Positions 8,020 through 15,906 of a stretch of 64,000 bases of DNA are shown here, in pieces. Position 1 is the stretch's first letter; every line of letters starts with the position of its first letter. Location: assembly GCF_002904295.1 (NCBI RefSeq), contig NZ_PPHG01000057.1, positions 16,309-80,308 of the forward strand. Reading direction: 5' to 3'. The translations under genes and the position numbers were made by a program. Origin of the DNA: Amycolatopsis sp. CA-128772. GTDB taxonomy: Bacteria; Actinomycetota; Actinomycetes; Mycobacteriales; Pseudonocardiaceae. The notes under the pieces were generated by a model. It was not told the DNA's origin. It saw only the letters and a program-made list of their open reading frames with translations, and did not search any database.

Positions 8020-8373
8020 ATGGCATCCCTGAATCCGGACGACCCGCGTGCGCCGTTCTTGCAAGTAGCCGGCGGTCTCCGGGCCGCGATCCTGTCGGGG
8101 GAGTACGCCCCCGGGGCGCAGCTGCCGACCTACCAGGAACTGGCCGATTCCTGGGGGGTGGCGGTGAACACGGCCAAGAGCGCCGTTGCCCACCTCAGGG
8201 AAGAGGGCCTGGTGGTGATCCGGCACGGCAAGGGCTCGTTCGTCCGCACCCAGCCGGCCGAGGGTGACTCCGCGGTTCGCTCCGAGGCATCGGGAGACGA
8301 GCGGGTCTGGCAGGCCATTGCCGAGATCAGGAAGCGTCTCGGCGAGATCGAGCGGAAGCTGGGGGAGCGCTAG
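8020..8373 (+). CDS. GntR-family transcriptional regulator
   Basis: A 117-residue GntR-type repressor made of the winged-helix domain (LRAAILSGEYAPGAQLPTYQ, ELADSWGVAVNTAKSAVAHL, EEGLVVIRHGKGSFV) followed only by a short charged helix (IRKRLGEIERKLGER), likely for dimerisation. AICE regulators of the KorSA type are this kind of small GntR protein and silence transfer genes. I start it at the ATG at 8020 because a -10 hexamer sits exactly where a leaderless start requires it; an in-frame TTG at 8002 would fall inside the operator. Confidence 0.88.
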   Translation: MASLNPDDPRAPFLQVAGGLRAAILSGEYAPGAQLPTYQELADSWGVAVNTAKSAVAHLREEGLVVIRHGKGSFVRTQPAEGDSAVRSEASGDERVWQAIAEIRKRLGEIERKLGER

Positions 8374-8549
8374 CCGAACAGGGCGCGGAGGGACTGCACG
8401 ACGCCGTCGATCACGACGCCGACACCGTGCGCGGCTCCGCTCGCCCAGCTCGCCGAGTCGGCCGGGTACTTGACGATCAGCACGACGATCGCGAGCCCGA
8501 CGACCAGGCCGCCCCCGCTCTTCATAACCGGGAAGTTGTTCTTCGCCAT
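8370..8549 (-). CDS. Short single-span membrane protein
   Basis: A 59-residue product: basic N-terminus (MAKNNFPVMKSGGG), one membrane helix (LVVGLAIVVLIVKY) and an amphipathic tail ending in SLRALFG. The ATG at 8549 has a strong ribosome site (AAAGGAGA). It is convergent with the GntR gene and overlaps it by 4 bp. Small proteins of this shape are frequent in AICEs; function unknown. Confidence 0.7.
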   Translation of the reverse strand: MAKNNFPVMKSGGGLVVGLAIVVLIVKYPADSASWASGAAHGVGVVIDGVVQSLRALFG

Positions 8550-8664
8550 CACGGTCTCCTTTCGTTCCGCGACGGGCCTGGAGGCCGATCCGAATCGAGG
8601 TTTTCGATTCGACGTTGTCGCTGATGAACCCAGGAAACCGCGCGGAGGCGGGGGTGCAGCAGTG

Positions 8665-8711
8665 TGCACGCGGGGGTGCCTTTTTGCACGTGGGGGGTGC
8701 ACGGGGGGTGC
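8665..8711. repeat. Three TGCACG(n)GGGGGTGC repeats upstream of a regulator
   Basis: Copies at 8665-8679, 8685-8700 and 8698-8711 (the last two share TGC) lie just upstream of a TTTAAT box and the regulator gene at 8735. A related CGGGGGTGCA lies at 8649. Likely an operator for autoregulation; an iteron role is possible. Confidence 0.6.
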
Positions 8712-8734
8712 TTTAATGACCTTCGGAGGTACCG

Positions 8735-10150
8735 GTGGTCGACAAGGGGAAGCAGCCGAACGCACTTCTAGCTGCGGTTATGCGACAGGCGGGGGCGACG
8801 AACAAGGGGTTCGCCCGCCGTGTGCGCGAACGCAGCCAGAGAGACGGCGGCGAGCTGGTCAGCGCTGACCACGTGTCGGTAAAGCGCTGGCTCGACGGCA
8901 CGAAGCCGCACCCGCGCACCTGTCAGCTGATCGCCGGCGTCCTCGGCGAACTGCTCGGCCGGCCCGTCGGCCTGGAGGAGATCGGCTTCGCCGCAGCGGC
9001 CGAGACCACCTCGGATGACGTCGGCTTGGAGTACCCGGAGGAGATCGCTCACAGCCTGGTCGCGTTGGGCGCGATCACCGAACTCGAGCTACGGACGCCG
9101 AAGCGGGTCGGACCGCTGTCCGTCGTCCCGGAGGCATGGAGCGGCCTGGTCATCCGGTGGCTGACCGACTCGGACACCGAAGGATCGCGGCCGCCGACCG
9201 AGCCGCGCTCGATCACCGTCGTGGACGTCGAGGCGGTTCGCGAGGCAACCGCGATGTTCAGCAGCTTCGACTACAAGTACGGCGGCGGCCGGCCGAAGTC
9301 GCTCGTCGCCTCGTTCCTCGACCAGGAGATCTTGCCGAACATCAGGCACGTGTCCCCGCAGGACCCGATCGGCCGCGAGTACTTCCGGGAGGTCGCTGCC
9401 CTAACGCGGCTCGCCGGCTGGACGACCTACGACACGGGCGCGCACGGCCTCGCGCAGCGGTACCTGACACAGGCGTTCCGCCTGGCGAAGGCGGCCAGCG
9501 ACAAGGCGCTATGCGGCCGAATCCTCGCGGGCATGTCCCACCAGGCGAACTTCCTCGGGCACTTCCAGCGGGCGGTCGACCTGGCACGAGCCGCGTACAA
9601 GGGCGCGAACGGCTACGCCACTCCGACCACGATGGCGCTGTTTCACGCGATGGAAGCGAGGGCGCTTGCGTCGCTCGGTCGGGCGGAGGACGTCACGGCT
9701 GCGCTGCTCACGGCTGAACGGTGGCATTGCCAGGGCATCCGGGAGAACGATCCCGAGTGGATTCACTACTTCGACGAAGCCGAGTTGCACGCCGAGTTCG
9801 CGCACTGCTTCCGCGATATCGGGAACGCCGAGTTGGCGAACCACCACGCGGCTGCGTCGATTGCTGCCTCGGAGTCGACCTACGTTCGCAGCCTCTCGTT
9901 CTGCCGGACCGTGCTGGCCACGTCCCATCTGCAAGGCGGGAACCTCGAAGAGGCGTTGGACGTGGCCAGGTCGGTCGTCGAGACCGCGGCGAAGCTGAAG
10001 TCGTTCCGGGTGATCTCGTATCTCGACGACTTCCGCGGACGCCTGGGCGGGCATGCCGGCGACCCGTTGGTGAAGGAATTCCTTGACTTCGCCAACATCC
10101 ACCTGCCGTCAGAAAACCTTCCAGTGTCGGGGCGCCTGGTCGTCGCGTAG
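8735..10150 (+). CDS. Helix-turn-helix/TPR regulatory protein
   Basis: A 471-residue protein. The N-terminal 90 residues contain a divergent helix-turn-helix (ADHVSVKRWLDGTKPHPRTC, then a helix ending GRPVGLEEIG). The remainder is helical and reads as tetratricopeptide-like repeats, for example DTGAHGLAQRYLTQAFRLAK and LGRAEDVTAALLTAERW. This build is common in actinobacterial elements, where the repeats probably sense a peptide or protein partner. GTG at 8735 is chosen because GGAGG lies five bases upstream. Its 3' end overlaps the convergent kinase gene by 42 bp. Confidence 0.75.
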   Translation: MVDKGKQPNALLAAVMRQAGATNKGFARRVRERSQRDGGELVSADHVSVKRWLDGTKPHPRTCQLIAGVLGELLGRPVGLEEIGFAAAAETTSDDVGLEYPEEIAHSLVALGAITELELRTPKRVGPLSVVPEAWSGLVIRWLTDSDTEGSRPPTEPRSITVVDVEAVREATAMFSSFDYKYGGGRPKSLVASFLDQEILPNIRHVSPQDPIGREYFREVAALTRLAGWTTYDTGAHGLAQRYLTQAFRLAKAASDKALCGRILAGMSHQANFLGHFQRAVDLARAAYKGANGYATPTTMALFHAMEARALASLGRAEDVTAALLTAERWHCQGIRENDPEWIHYFDEAELHAEFAHCFRDIGNAELANHHAAASIAASESTYVRSLSFCRTVLATSHLQGGNLEEALDVARSVVETAAKLKSFRVISYLDDFRGRLGGHAGDPLVKEFLDFANIHLPSENLPVSGRLVVA

Positions 10151-11005
10151 GTCGCTGATCCGCTTCTCGACCTCGGCTTTCACCTCGGCGGACTCGTCGA
10201 CGGTCTGCGAGAGCCACATGGTCATGTTCAGCTCTCGTGTTGCCCTGAGCACGGGGAAGCCCGGCCAGTCGATCGGATCGAAGCCGTAGGCCGCGGTGTA
10301 CGAGTCGTACTCGATTTCGGACGCCCAGCCGAACGCCTGGTGACGGACGGAGAGCACGGCGGCGTCCCACTCGCGCGGTCCGTAGGCGAAGTCCTCGAAG
10401 TCGATCAGGTTGAGCGTTCCGTCCGGGGCGCGCATGACGTTCCCGGGGTGCGCGTCGCCGTGCACGGGGCCGGCGGGCAGGGGGAACTCAAGGTTTTGGA
10501 ACTTCTCGGAGAGTTCCTCGTGCCGGTCGCGCAGGAAGTCGAGGTCGGCTTCGGGCAGCTTGCCCTTCAGGGCTTGAAGGCGGGGCTCGACCTTCGGCAT
10601 TGGGGAGAAGGCCGGCAGTCGGAAGTCCGTCGGGTGGGGGAGCGCGTGCAGGTCGTGCAGCAGCTTCCCGAACTCCGCCGGGGTGATCGGTGTGTCGTCC
10701 TCTTCGAGGCAGTTCCAGAAGGTGACGGGTAGCCCGTCTTCGACGAAGGGCTGTTCGTTGCCGTCGAGCACCGTCGCTGCGGGGAATCGATGCTCGGCGA
10801 GCCATCCGGCGACGAGCACTTCCTTCGTGGCGGCGGGGATGGAGCGGCCGATGCGGACCACGGCGGAGCCGTCGGCTAGGCGGTAGATGGCGTTCTCCCC
10901 GAACCGGACTCGCTTTGCGTCGGTCGCGTCCAGCCCGGCGAAGGCGCACGCTGCCTCGAAGACAGCTTGTGTCCGCTCCGTCGTGAAAGCCTTCGTCGAT
11001 GTCAT
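10109..11005 (-). CDS. Aminoglycoside-phosphotransferase-like kinase
   Basis: A 298-residue protein of the APH/choline-kinase fold. The catalytic loop HGDAHPGN (182-189, base D184) and the metal-binding IDFED (201-205) are intact, and the N-lobe has a glycine-poor nucleotide loop with RFGENAIYRL. Substrate unknown: the family phosphorylates small alcohols, sugars, antibiotics and other molecules, and nothing points to true antibiotic resistance. It is convergent with the TPR regulator gene and overlaps its end by 42 bp. AICEs often carry a kinase like this beside a regulator. Confidence 0.8.
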   Translation of the reverse strand: MTSTKAFTTERTQAVFEAACAFAGLDATDAKRVRFGENAIYRLADGSAVVRIGRSIPAATKEVLVAGWLAEHRFPAATVLDGNEQPFVEDGLPVTFWNCLEEDDTPITPAEFGKLLHDLHALPHPTDFRLPAFSPMPKVEPRLQALKGKLPEADLDFLRDRHEELSEKFQNLEFPLPAGPVHGDAHPGNVMRAPDGTLNLIDFEDFAYGPREWDAAVLSVRHQAFGWASEIEYDSYTAAYGFDPIDWPGFPVLRATRELNMTMWLSQTVDESAEVKAEVEKRISDLRDDQAPRHWKVF

Positions 11006-11133
11006 CAGACTCCTCTATCGGGGTGCCTTGGCCAGGCTAGAGCTTCGGCAGGAACGTGTGCTCAGCGAATCGGGGCGTGAGGCCCAGCCGGCGCGCCGCT
11101 CGGGGGGGATAGCAGGACGTGCCGGCCGGGGGC

Positions 11134-11928
11134 TTAGGGCCACGCGTTCTCTGTGGCGTGGCGTTGGAGTGCTCGGGCGGCGTTCTCGTAGGTGGTCAAG
11201 GCGGCTTGGTGGGTGGAGTAGACCGCGCCGTGGTGGTGGCGCAGCGCGATGGCGAGTGCGCCGGCGCGGCGTTCGTAGAGGGTGAACGGTTCGACCAGAC
11301 CAGGCGGGCAGTTGGCGGCGGGGACGATCCGCACGCCGATCCGCGGCTTTCTCGCCCAGGTGCGTAGTTGGTCGAGCTGGTCGCGGAGGACATCGCCGGT
11401 GCAAGCGTCGGGCCGCGTGGCCACCTCGCCGATCAGGAAGGTGTGCGGCGGCCCCGGCTCGTCGGACAGGGCGAGCTGACGTGCGGTCCGGAGAAGACAG
11501 CCCACGTCGGCGGCGTCGGGGTCGAGCAGGCCGGTGTCGCGTAAGGCGCGGGCGTACTCGGCGGTCTGCAGGACCTCGGGGATGAGCGTGGGCGACCACT
11601 CGGTCACGCGGGTGGATCGCTGTTCGAAGGCGGTGTGCAGGTAGTTCTCGGCGCGTCCGGTGCGGTCGATCAGGTCAGGGTCGTGGGACCGGCGGGCCAG
11701 GTCGATGAGGTGTTCGCGCACGTCTTGCGGTGCTCGCAGGACACCGAGGATGTGGGCCACGATCGTGTCCTGTGGCGCGCGGTGGCCGAGTTCGAAGCTC
11801 GACAGCACGGCGGGGTAGATGCCGATCATGTCGGCGAGCCGGCGCAGGCCGATGCCGCGCTCGTTGCGGGCTTCGCGCAGGCCGCCCGCCAGGGCGATGA
11901 CGGCTGGTCGGAGGGCAGTTTCGGTCAC
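11134..11928 (-). CDS. XRE-family regulator with DUF5753 (Scr1-type)
   Basis: A 264-residue protein. Residues 10-70 are a Cro/CI helix-turn-helix (LREARNERGIGLRRLADMIG, YPAVLSSFELGHRAP). Residues 95-264 form the DUF5753 domain (YLHTAFEQRSTRVTEWSPTL, IPEVLQTAEYARAL, PHTFLIGEVATRP). These regulators are abundant in Streptomyces and Pseudonocardiaceae and usually act with a small DUF397-type partner; no DUF397 gene is next to this one. Instead three small overlapping genes precede it, the nearest ending 3 bp upstream, so all four are probably one operon. Confidence 0.9.
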   Translation of the reverse strand: MTETALRPAVIALAGGLREARNERGIGLRRLADMIGIYPAVLSSFELGHRAPQDTIVAHILGVLRAPQDVREHLIDLARRSHDPDLIDRTGRAENYLHTAFEQRSTRVTEWSPTLIPEVLQTAEYARALRDTGLLDPDAADVGCLLRTARQLALSDEPGPPHTFLIGEVATRPDACTGDVLRDQLDQLRTWARKPRIGVRIVPAANCPPGLVEPFTLYERRAGALAIALRHHHGAVYSTHQAALTTYENAARALQRHATENAWP

Positions 11929-11931
11929 GGT

Positions 11932-12192
11932 TTAGACCGCTCCGTTCGGTCGTGGGGGTTCTATGTCGGGTGCGGTGAGCAAGGCAAATAGATCGAGGTC
12001 GGTGCCATCAAGTTCACCGATGCGATGGATTAACGCGACGCCGATGTGGACGAGTTGGCGGCCGAGGGTGCGCAAGCCTGCGGCGTAGGCTGCGTCGTCC
12101 GGCTGGAGGGCCAGCAGCTCGACCGTCACGCTCCCGATCTTGGAGTTGACCTTCGAGAGTGCGGCGAGCAGTTCGCGGTCATGAGCGTGCAC
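11932..12192 (-). CDS. Small hypothetical protein in regulator operon
   Basis: An 86-residue, mainly helical protein (DRELLAALSKVNSKIGSVTV, then AGLRTLGRQLVHIGVALIHR). The GTG at 12192 is the only good start and overlaps the preceding gene by 14 bp; its stop is 3 bp before the DUF5753 regulator. No family recognised. The tight packing suggests it acts with the regulator. Confidence 0.65.
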   Translation of the reverse strand: MHAHDRELLAALSKVNSKIGSVTVELLALQPDDAAYAAGLRTLGRQLVHIGVALIHRIGELDGTDLDLFALLTAPDIEPPRPNGAV

Positions 12193-12475
12193 GCGGCACC
12201 TCGATTCGCCGGTGCTCGTTCTGGGTCGCGCAAACGGGGCACACCCGGCCCGGTCTCGGGATGATCCGGCGGGGGCTGATGCTGGGCCGGTCGTGTTCCA
12301 GCGGGAAGCGGACGTCGGTCAGGCACCAGGGCAGCAGCATGAACAGCCGCGGGTTGGCCATCTCCGAGTGCAAGTACAGGTGAGCCCACCCGTCGCCCCC
12401 GGTGAACTCGTGCCACTCCCAGAAGTCCTGATGCGAGCCGGCGTCGGTCATCGGCCCGTCGTCCACCGCAGTCAT
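12179..12475 (-). CDS. Small hypothetical protein with a C-P-V-C motif
   Basis: A 98-residue protein rich in aromatic residues (HQDFWEWHEFTGGDGWAHLY, PRLFMLLPWCLTDVRFPL) with CPVC near the C-terminus, possibly half of a metal site. It overlaps its neighbours on both sides (14 bp and an ATGA junction). Function unknown. Confidence 0.65.
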   Translation of the reverse strand: MTAVDDGPMTDAGSHQDFWEWHEFTGGDGWAHLYLHSEMANPRLFMLLPWCLTDVRFPLEHDRPSISPRRIIPRPGRVCPVCATQNEHRRIEVPRARS

Positions 12476-12777
12476 CGAAGCCCCCGCTCGACCTCGAACG
12501 CCCGGAGAGCGGCGGCGGCCTGCTCCCAGTCAGCATCGGTCATGTCCGCGTGCTTCTGCGGATGCCGGTAGGTGTCGAGATCGATCTCGTTGAGCCGCTG
12601 ACCACCCGAGTTGAACAGCGACGCACCACACCAGAACGTCGGCCGGTCATCGCGCCCGGTCGATCCCCCGTCTTGTGCCGTCACCTGATCAACTGTCGTC
12701 CAACGCGGACACTCAAAACACAGCCAGTAACCATGCTTTCGGCTGCTCAAAGCCCATGAACTAGGGGCGAAAGGCAT
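12472..12777 (-). CDS. Small hypothetical protein with an N-terminal C-x-x-C
   Basis: A protein of about 92-101 residues with YWLCFECPRWTTVDQV near the start and an acidic helix (DADWEQAAAALRAFEVERGL) at the end. The ATG at 12777 gives the longest form; a TTG near 12750 would start at SSRKHGYWL and may be the true start. It is the first gene of the four-gene overlapping operon ending in the DUF5753 regulator. Two of the three small proteins carry a CxxC, so they might share a zinc site, but this is only inference. Confidence 0.6.
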   Translation of the reverse strand: MPFAPSSWALSSRKHGYWLCFECPRWTTVDQVTAQDGGSTGRDDRPTFWCGASLFNSGGQRLNEIDLDTYRHPQKHADMTDADWEQAAAALRAFEVERGLR

Positions 12778-12817
12778 AGATCAGCGGGGCTTCGCCCGCC
12801 GCCGGTAGCCTCGCCTC

Positions 12818-13306
12818 GTGGACTTGCTCCCGTTCGACGACTACGTGCGCTCGCTCAACCGCAAGCGCATGTCCGCCGGCGTCCTGTTCCGTGATGAGGC
12901 CGACCGCGTGCTGTTCGTCGAGCCGTCGTACAAGTCGCACTGGGACATCCCGGGCGGCGCCTGTGAAGAGGGAGAACCGCCCTGGCGCACCGCGGCCCGC
13001 GAGACGTCCGAGGAAGTCGGTATTGACCGACCGCTCCGCAACCTGCTGGTGATCGACTACATCCCGGACGACTCGCGGATGCCGGAGGGGATGGCGTTCG
13101 TCTTCGACGGTGGTCTCGTGACCGAGGCCGAGATCAAGGCGCTGCCGATCACGGACCCCGAGATCGTGTCGGTGGCGCTCCTGCCGCTCGACACCGCCGC
13201 GCCGCGACTCAAACCGATCCTCGCCCGGCGAATGGCGGCTGCGCTCGACGCCGCGCACACCGGAGAGCTGCTGATCTGCGAAGACGGCAGGCGCATAGCG
13301 CGATAG
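12818..13306 (+). CDS. NUDIX hydrolase, possible transfer-immunity (Pif-like) protein
   Basis: A 162-residue protein with a complete Nudix box: G47-x5-E53-x7-R61-E62-x2-E65-E66-x-G68, in a typical alpha/beta sandwich length. It should hydrolyse a nucleoside diphosphate linked to another group. In the AICE pSAM2 the immunity factor Pif also carries a NUDIX motif and blocks redundant transfer, so a comparable role is possible here; a housekeeping or nucleotide-sanitising role is the alternative. The GTG at 12818 lies six bases after a TAGCCT box (12806-12811), suggesting a leaderless transcript. It is followed in the same direction by an XRE/TPR regulator. Confidence 0.88.
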   Translation: MDLLPFDDYVRSLNRKRMSAGVLFRDEADRVLFVEPSYKSHWDIPGGACEEGEPPWRTAARETSEEVGIDRPLRNLLVIDYIPDDSRMPEGMAFVFDGGLVTEAEIKALPITDPEIVSVALLPLDTAAPRLKPILARRMAAALDAAHTGELLICEDGRRIAR

Positions 13307-13339
13307 TCTGGTTACCGCGCGCACACAGTCGGAGGACGG

Positions 13340-14554
13340 ATGACCGCTCACAACCCGCTCGCCGAGAACCTGACGCGCATCCGCAAAGCCCGCGACTTCT
13401 CGCAGGAAGGGCTCGCCGAAGCTGCCTCGGTTGGCGTAGACACCGTGGCCCGCATCGAACAGGGCACTCGGACGACCAGCCGCCCCGCCACCCTCCGGAG
13501 ACTCGCCGCCGCGCTCGGCGTGCCGGTTGATGCCCTGCTCGGCACGATGCCGGCACCCCACTCCCGTGACGTCGACGTGGCCCCGCTTCGCCGGGCAATC
13601 ACCGCGGACTCATCCATCCCCGGCCTTGAGGACCTAGCCGACACCCGGGACCTGCTGCCCCTCCCGGAGCTCACAGCCAGCGCACACGCGGCATGGCGGG
13701 CGTACGTCGACGGCCGGCACACCGAGTTGCTGCATGCGCTGCCGGTCGTCCTGGCCGATGCTCGCCGGGGCGTCCGCGACACTCACAACGAGGAGCGGGC
13801 CGGCGCGCATCGCGTCTTATCGACTGCGTACCGGCTCGGCGCCGGCATCGCGGGTCGGCTCGGTTTCGACGACCTGGCGTACACCTCCGCTGCTCGGGCG
13901 ATTGAGGCTGCTGCTGAGTCGGACGCTCCGGAGGTCGAGGCCGCAATCTCGCTGCGTTACCTCGCGTGGACGCTGGTCCGCCAGGGGCGGGCAGAGGACG
14001 CTGAGCGCGTCGCCACGCAGGCGGCCGCCACGATCGAACCGCGGATGCTTGACCGCGACCCGGTGCGCGCTGGTGTGTTCGGCAACCTGCTGTTCAACGC
14101 GGCTACCGCGGCTCTACGCGCTGGGAGCGCCGGCCGCGCCGAGGACCTCCTTGTAGCTGCTCATGCGGCTGCGATCCGGTCACGAGGCGACACGGCGACC
14201 GAGGCCGCGATTTTTGGCCCCCGCGTCGCTGCACTCCAGAACGTCGAGCTTGCGGCGCGCGCTGGCGACCCCGAACAGGCCCTCCGTCTGGCGGCCGCCG
14301 TACCTGACACCACGGGCGATGTTCCGGCGTTCTGGGAAGCTGGCCATCGTCTGCTCCTCGCGGCGGCGGCTGCTGACCTTCGCCACGACCGAGACGCGCT
14401 GGCCTGGCTCGCCGAGGCGCGCGATTTGGCCCCTGATTGGGTGCGCTATCAGCCACTCGGCAAGACCACGATGCGTCGTCTGGTCGACCGAGCTACACGG
14501 CGTCGTGGGTCGGAGTTCGCTGCGCTCGCCACCCACTACGGCGTGGTCGAATAG
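13340..14554 (+). CDS. XRE-family regulator with TPR-like sensor region
   Basis: A 404-residue protein: helix-turn-helix at 8-65 (LTRIRKARDFSQEGLAEAAS, VGVDTVARIEQGTRTTS), then helical repeats with TPR character, such as GFDDLAYTSAARAIEAAAES and LVRQGRAEDAERVATQAAAT. It resembles the sensor-regulators that answer small signalling molecules in actinobacteria. The ATG at 13340 has GGAGG seven bases upstream and lies 33 bp after the NUDIX gene, so the two are probably co-transcribed. Confidence 0.85.
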   Translation: MTAHNPLAENLTRIRKARDFSQEGLAEAASVGVDTVARIEQGTRTTSRPATLRRLAAALGVPVDALLGTMPAPHSRDVDVAPLRRAITADSSIPGLEDLADTRDLLPLPELTASAHAAWRAYVDGRHTELLHALPVVLADARRGVRDTHNEERAGAHRVLSTAYRLGAGIAGRLGFDDLAYTSAARAIEAAAESDAPEVEAAISLRYLAWTLVRQGRAEDAERVATQAAATIEPRMLDRDPVRAGVFGNLLFNAATAALRAGSAGRAEDLLVAAHAAAIRSRGDTATEAAIFGPRVAALQNVELAARAGDPEQALRLAAAVPDTTGDVPAFWEAGHRLLLAAAAADLRHDRDALAWLAEARDLAPDWVRYQPLGKTTMRRLVDRATRRRGSEFAALATHYGVVE

Positions 14555-14697
14555 GAATTCCTGGTGCCGGAACTACGGGAACGGCCTCAATCGACGCGGG
14601 AATTGTACGATCGAGCCCCCCGTTGCTACATACGCAGCTGCGCTCCACTCGTGACGCGACGCAGCTACGCTCAGAGTTCACAGGCAAGGCCTTGACG

Positions 14698-15414
14698 CTA
14701 GCGGCAACGTAAGGCTTCGAGATTGGTCGCAGTATGGCCGCTATCGGGAGGCGTTACTGAGTAGCCAAGTTTGGCCAACACTTCTGCTGCGTCTTCAGGG
14801 GAGTCGCGCACAATTGCACGTGTCTGTAGGCGTCGCCAGTTTTCGCGGCCATCCTCGATTTGGTCTTGCCATGCTGGGTTTCGGTCAAATTTGAACTCCG
14901 TCAGCAGCAAGTCCAAGAAGTCTTCTAGGCATGGGCGATATCTGACGCCGCCGACGGGCAGGTGTACCTGCGAAAGCAAGCCGACGTGATCGGGGTTGCA
15001 CCGGGAAAGCAGCACTGAGGTAGCCCCGCGTTCACCGTTTACGTTCCAGTGTGCGGCAGGCACAGTATGGGCTTTGCTTTCGAAATCCAGTCGCAAGAGG
15101 GGTGTCCCCTCTTTCGGGCGAACGGAAGTCAGTTGAAACTTTGACTTCCGAACGGCTAGGAATCCTCGGCTGCGGTCGAGTGCGCACAAGTACGAGAGGT
15201 GAAGGTCTGCGACATGATCCCCACCTTTCGTAAGCCACACTGTGCCGACCTTTTGTAGGGTGCCTGGTCGGATGGCGTAGCTGTCCTCGTGTTCGATAAC
15301 TTTGAGTTTTCGAACTTCCTGGTCTTCTTCTTTCGCTACCGGCAGGACCGCGTCGAGCAAATCTTGTATCTGCTGCGCGAACTTGACGCTTTCCTCGTGG
15401 AGGTCAGCTGTCAC
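14698..15414 (-). CDS. Uncharacterised protein, second gene of an AT-richer pair
   Basis: A 238-residue soluble protein with no recognised motif. Visible stretches include VKFAQQIQDLLDAVLPVAKE, DRSRGFLAVRKSKFQLTS, RPCLEDFLDLLLTEFKFDR and DAAEVLAKLGYSVTPP. It overlaps the small gene before it by an ATGA junction. Base composition and codon use are clearly more AT-rich than the surroundings, a sign of separate acquisition. The pairing with a 62-residue partner recalls toxin-antitoxin or small defence modules, but no known toxin fold is visible. Confidence 0.7.
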   Translation of the reverse strand: MTADLHEESVKFAQQIQDLLDAVLPVAKEEDQEVRKLKVIEHEDSYAIRPGTLQKVGTVWLTKGGDHVADLHLSYLCALDRSRGFLAVRKSKFQLTSVRPKEGTPLLRLDFESKAHTVPAAHWNVNGERGATSVLLSRCNPDHVGLLSQVHLPVGGVRYRPCLEDFLDLLLTEFKFDRNPAWQDQIEDGRENWRRLQTRAIVRDSPEDAAEVLAKLGYSVTPPDSGHTATNLEALRCR

Positions 15415-15599
15415 TCGTCCTCGCCAAGCAAGAAGGCAATCTCCTTGAGACGTTCCAGTGCTGCGCGCTCGTCGCTGGTGGCAAGCTCGCCGGTCACTCG
15501 GCTGCGCAAGTCATCTTCGGTGATCCGAAGGTCGCGAAGCAACTGCTCGCGATCCCTGCGCAGCTGATCGGTCGACACCTTGATCACTTCAACGGTCAT
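15411..15599 (-). CDS. Small protein, first gene of the uncharacterised pair
   Basis: A 62-residue charged, helical protein (STDQLRRDREQLLRDLRITE, TSDERAALERLKEIAFLLGE). From memory, short proteins of this pattern recur in actinobacteria just upstream of a roughly 230-residue partner, but none that I know has an assigned role. The ATGA overlap couples it to the larger gene. Confidence 0.65.
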   Translation of the reverse strand: MTVEVIKVSTDQLRRDREQLLRDLRITEDDLRSRVTGELATSDERAALERLKEIAFLLGEDE

Positions 15600-15906
15600 C
15601 GCTGCCCCCTCCCGGCTCGTCGAACTCCCGCTGACATCATGTGCGGAACCACTGACAGAAACGTACCGCTGTCGTGTCGAACTACCCCTTCGTGGCGAGA
15701 TGTTACCTATTCGTTACCAGTCAGCGTCTGTCGATGGTGGCGGGCGCCATTCGGGAATCTGCTCCTCTGGATGACCCAGTAAGAGTACGAGGCCGTTGCC
15801 GGGGCAGACCCGTTCTTGCAGGTCAAGGCTTGCTGATGCCTGACGAACCAGCTGACAACCCCCGTGGGGTCAGCTGTCTCAGTGGACATCCGACGGGCTG
15901 GCCGTC
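15600..15906. other. Gene-free stretch, promoter side of the small pair
   Basis: No convincing gene. It must hold the promoter of the leftward pair ending at 14698 and the 3' flank of the nuclease-like gene. A hairpin with arms AGCTGAC/GTCAGCT (15850-15876) is the probable terminator of the latter. The sequence is noticeably AT-richer than average. Confidence 0.5.
15850..15876 (-). terminator. Hairpin behind the PD-(D/E)XK-like gene
   Basis: Arms AGCTGAC and GTCAGCT flank a CCC/GGG inner pairing. It lies about 30 bp downstream of the stop at 15907 in the direction of transcription. No U-tract. Confidence 0.45.

Noticed and set aside
10109-11005. Aminoglycoside resistance gene
   Set aside because: The fold and catalytic loop are those of the broad APH superfamily; nothing identifies an antibiotic substrate.
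14698-15599. Calling the small bicistron a toxin-antitoxin system
   Set aside because: Gene order and size fit, but no toxin or antitoxin motif is visible in either protein.
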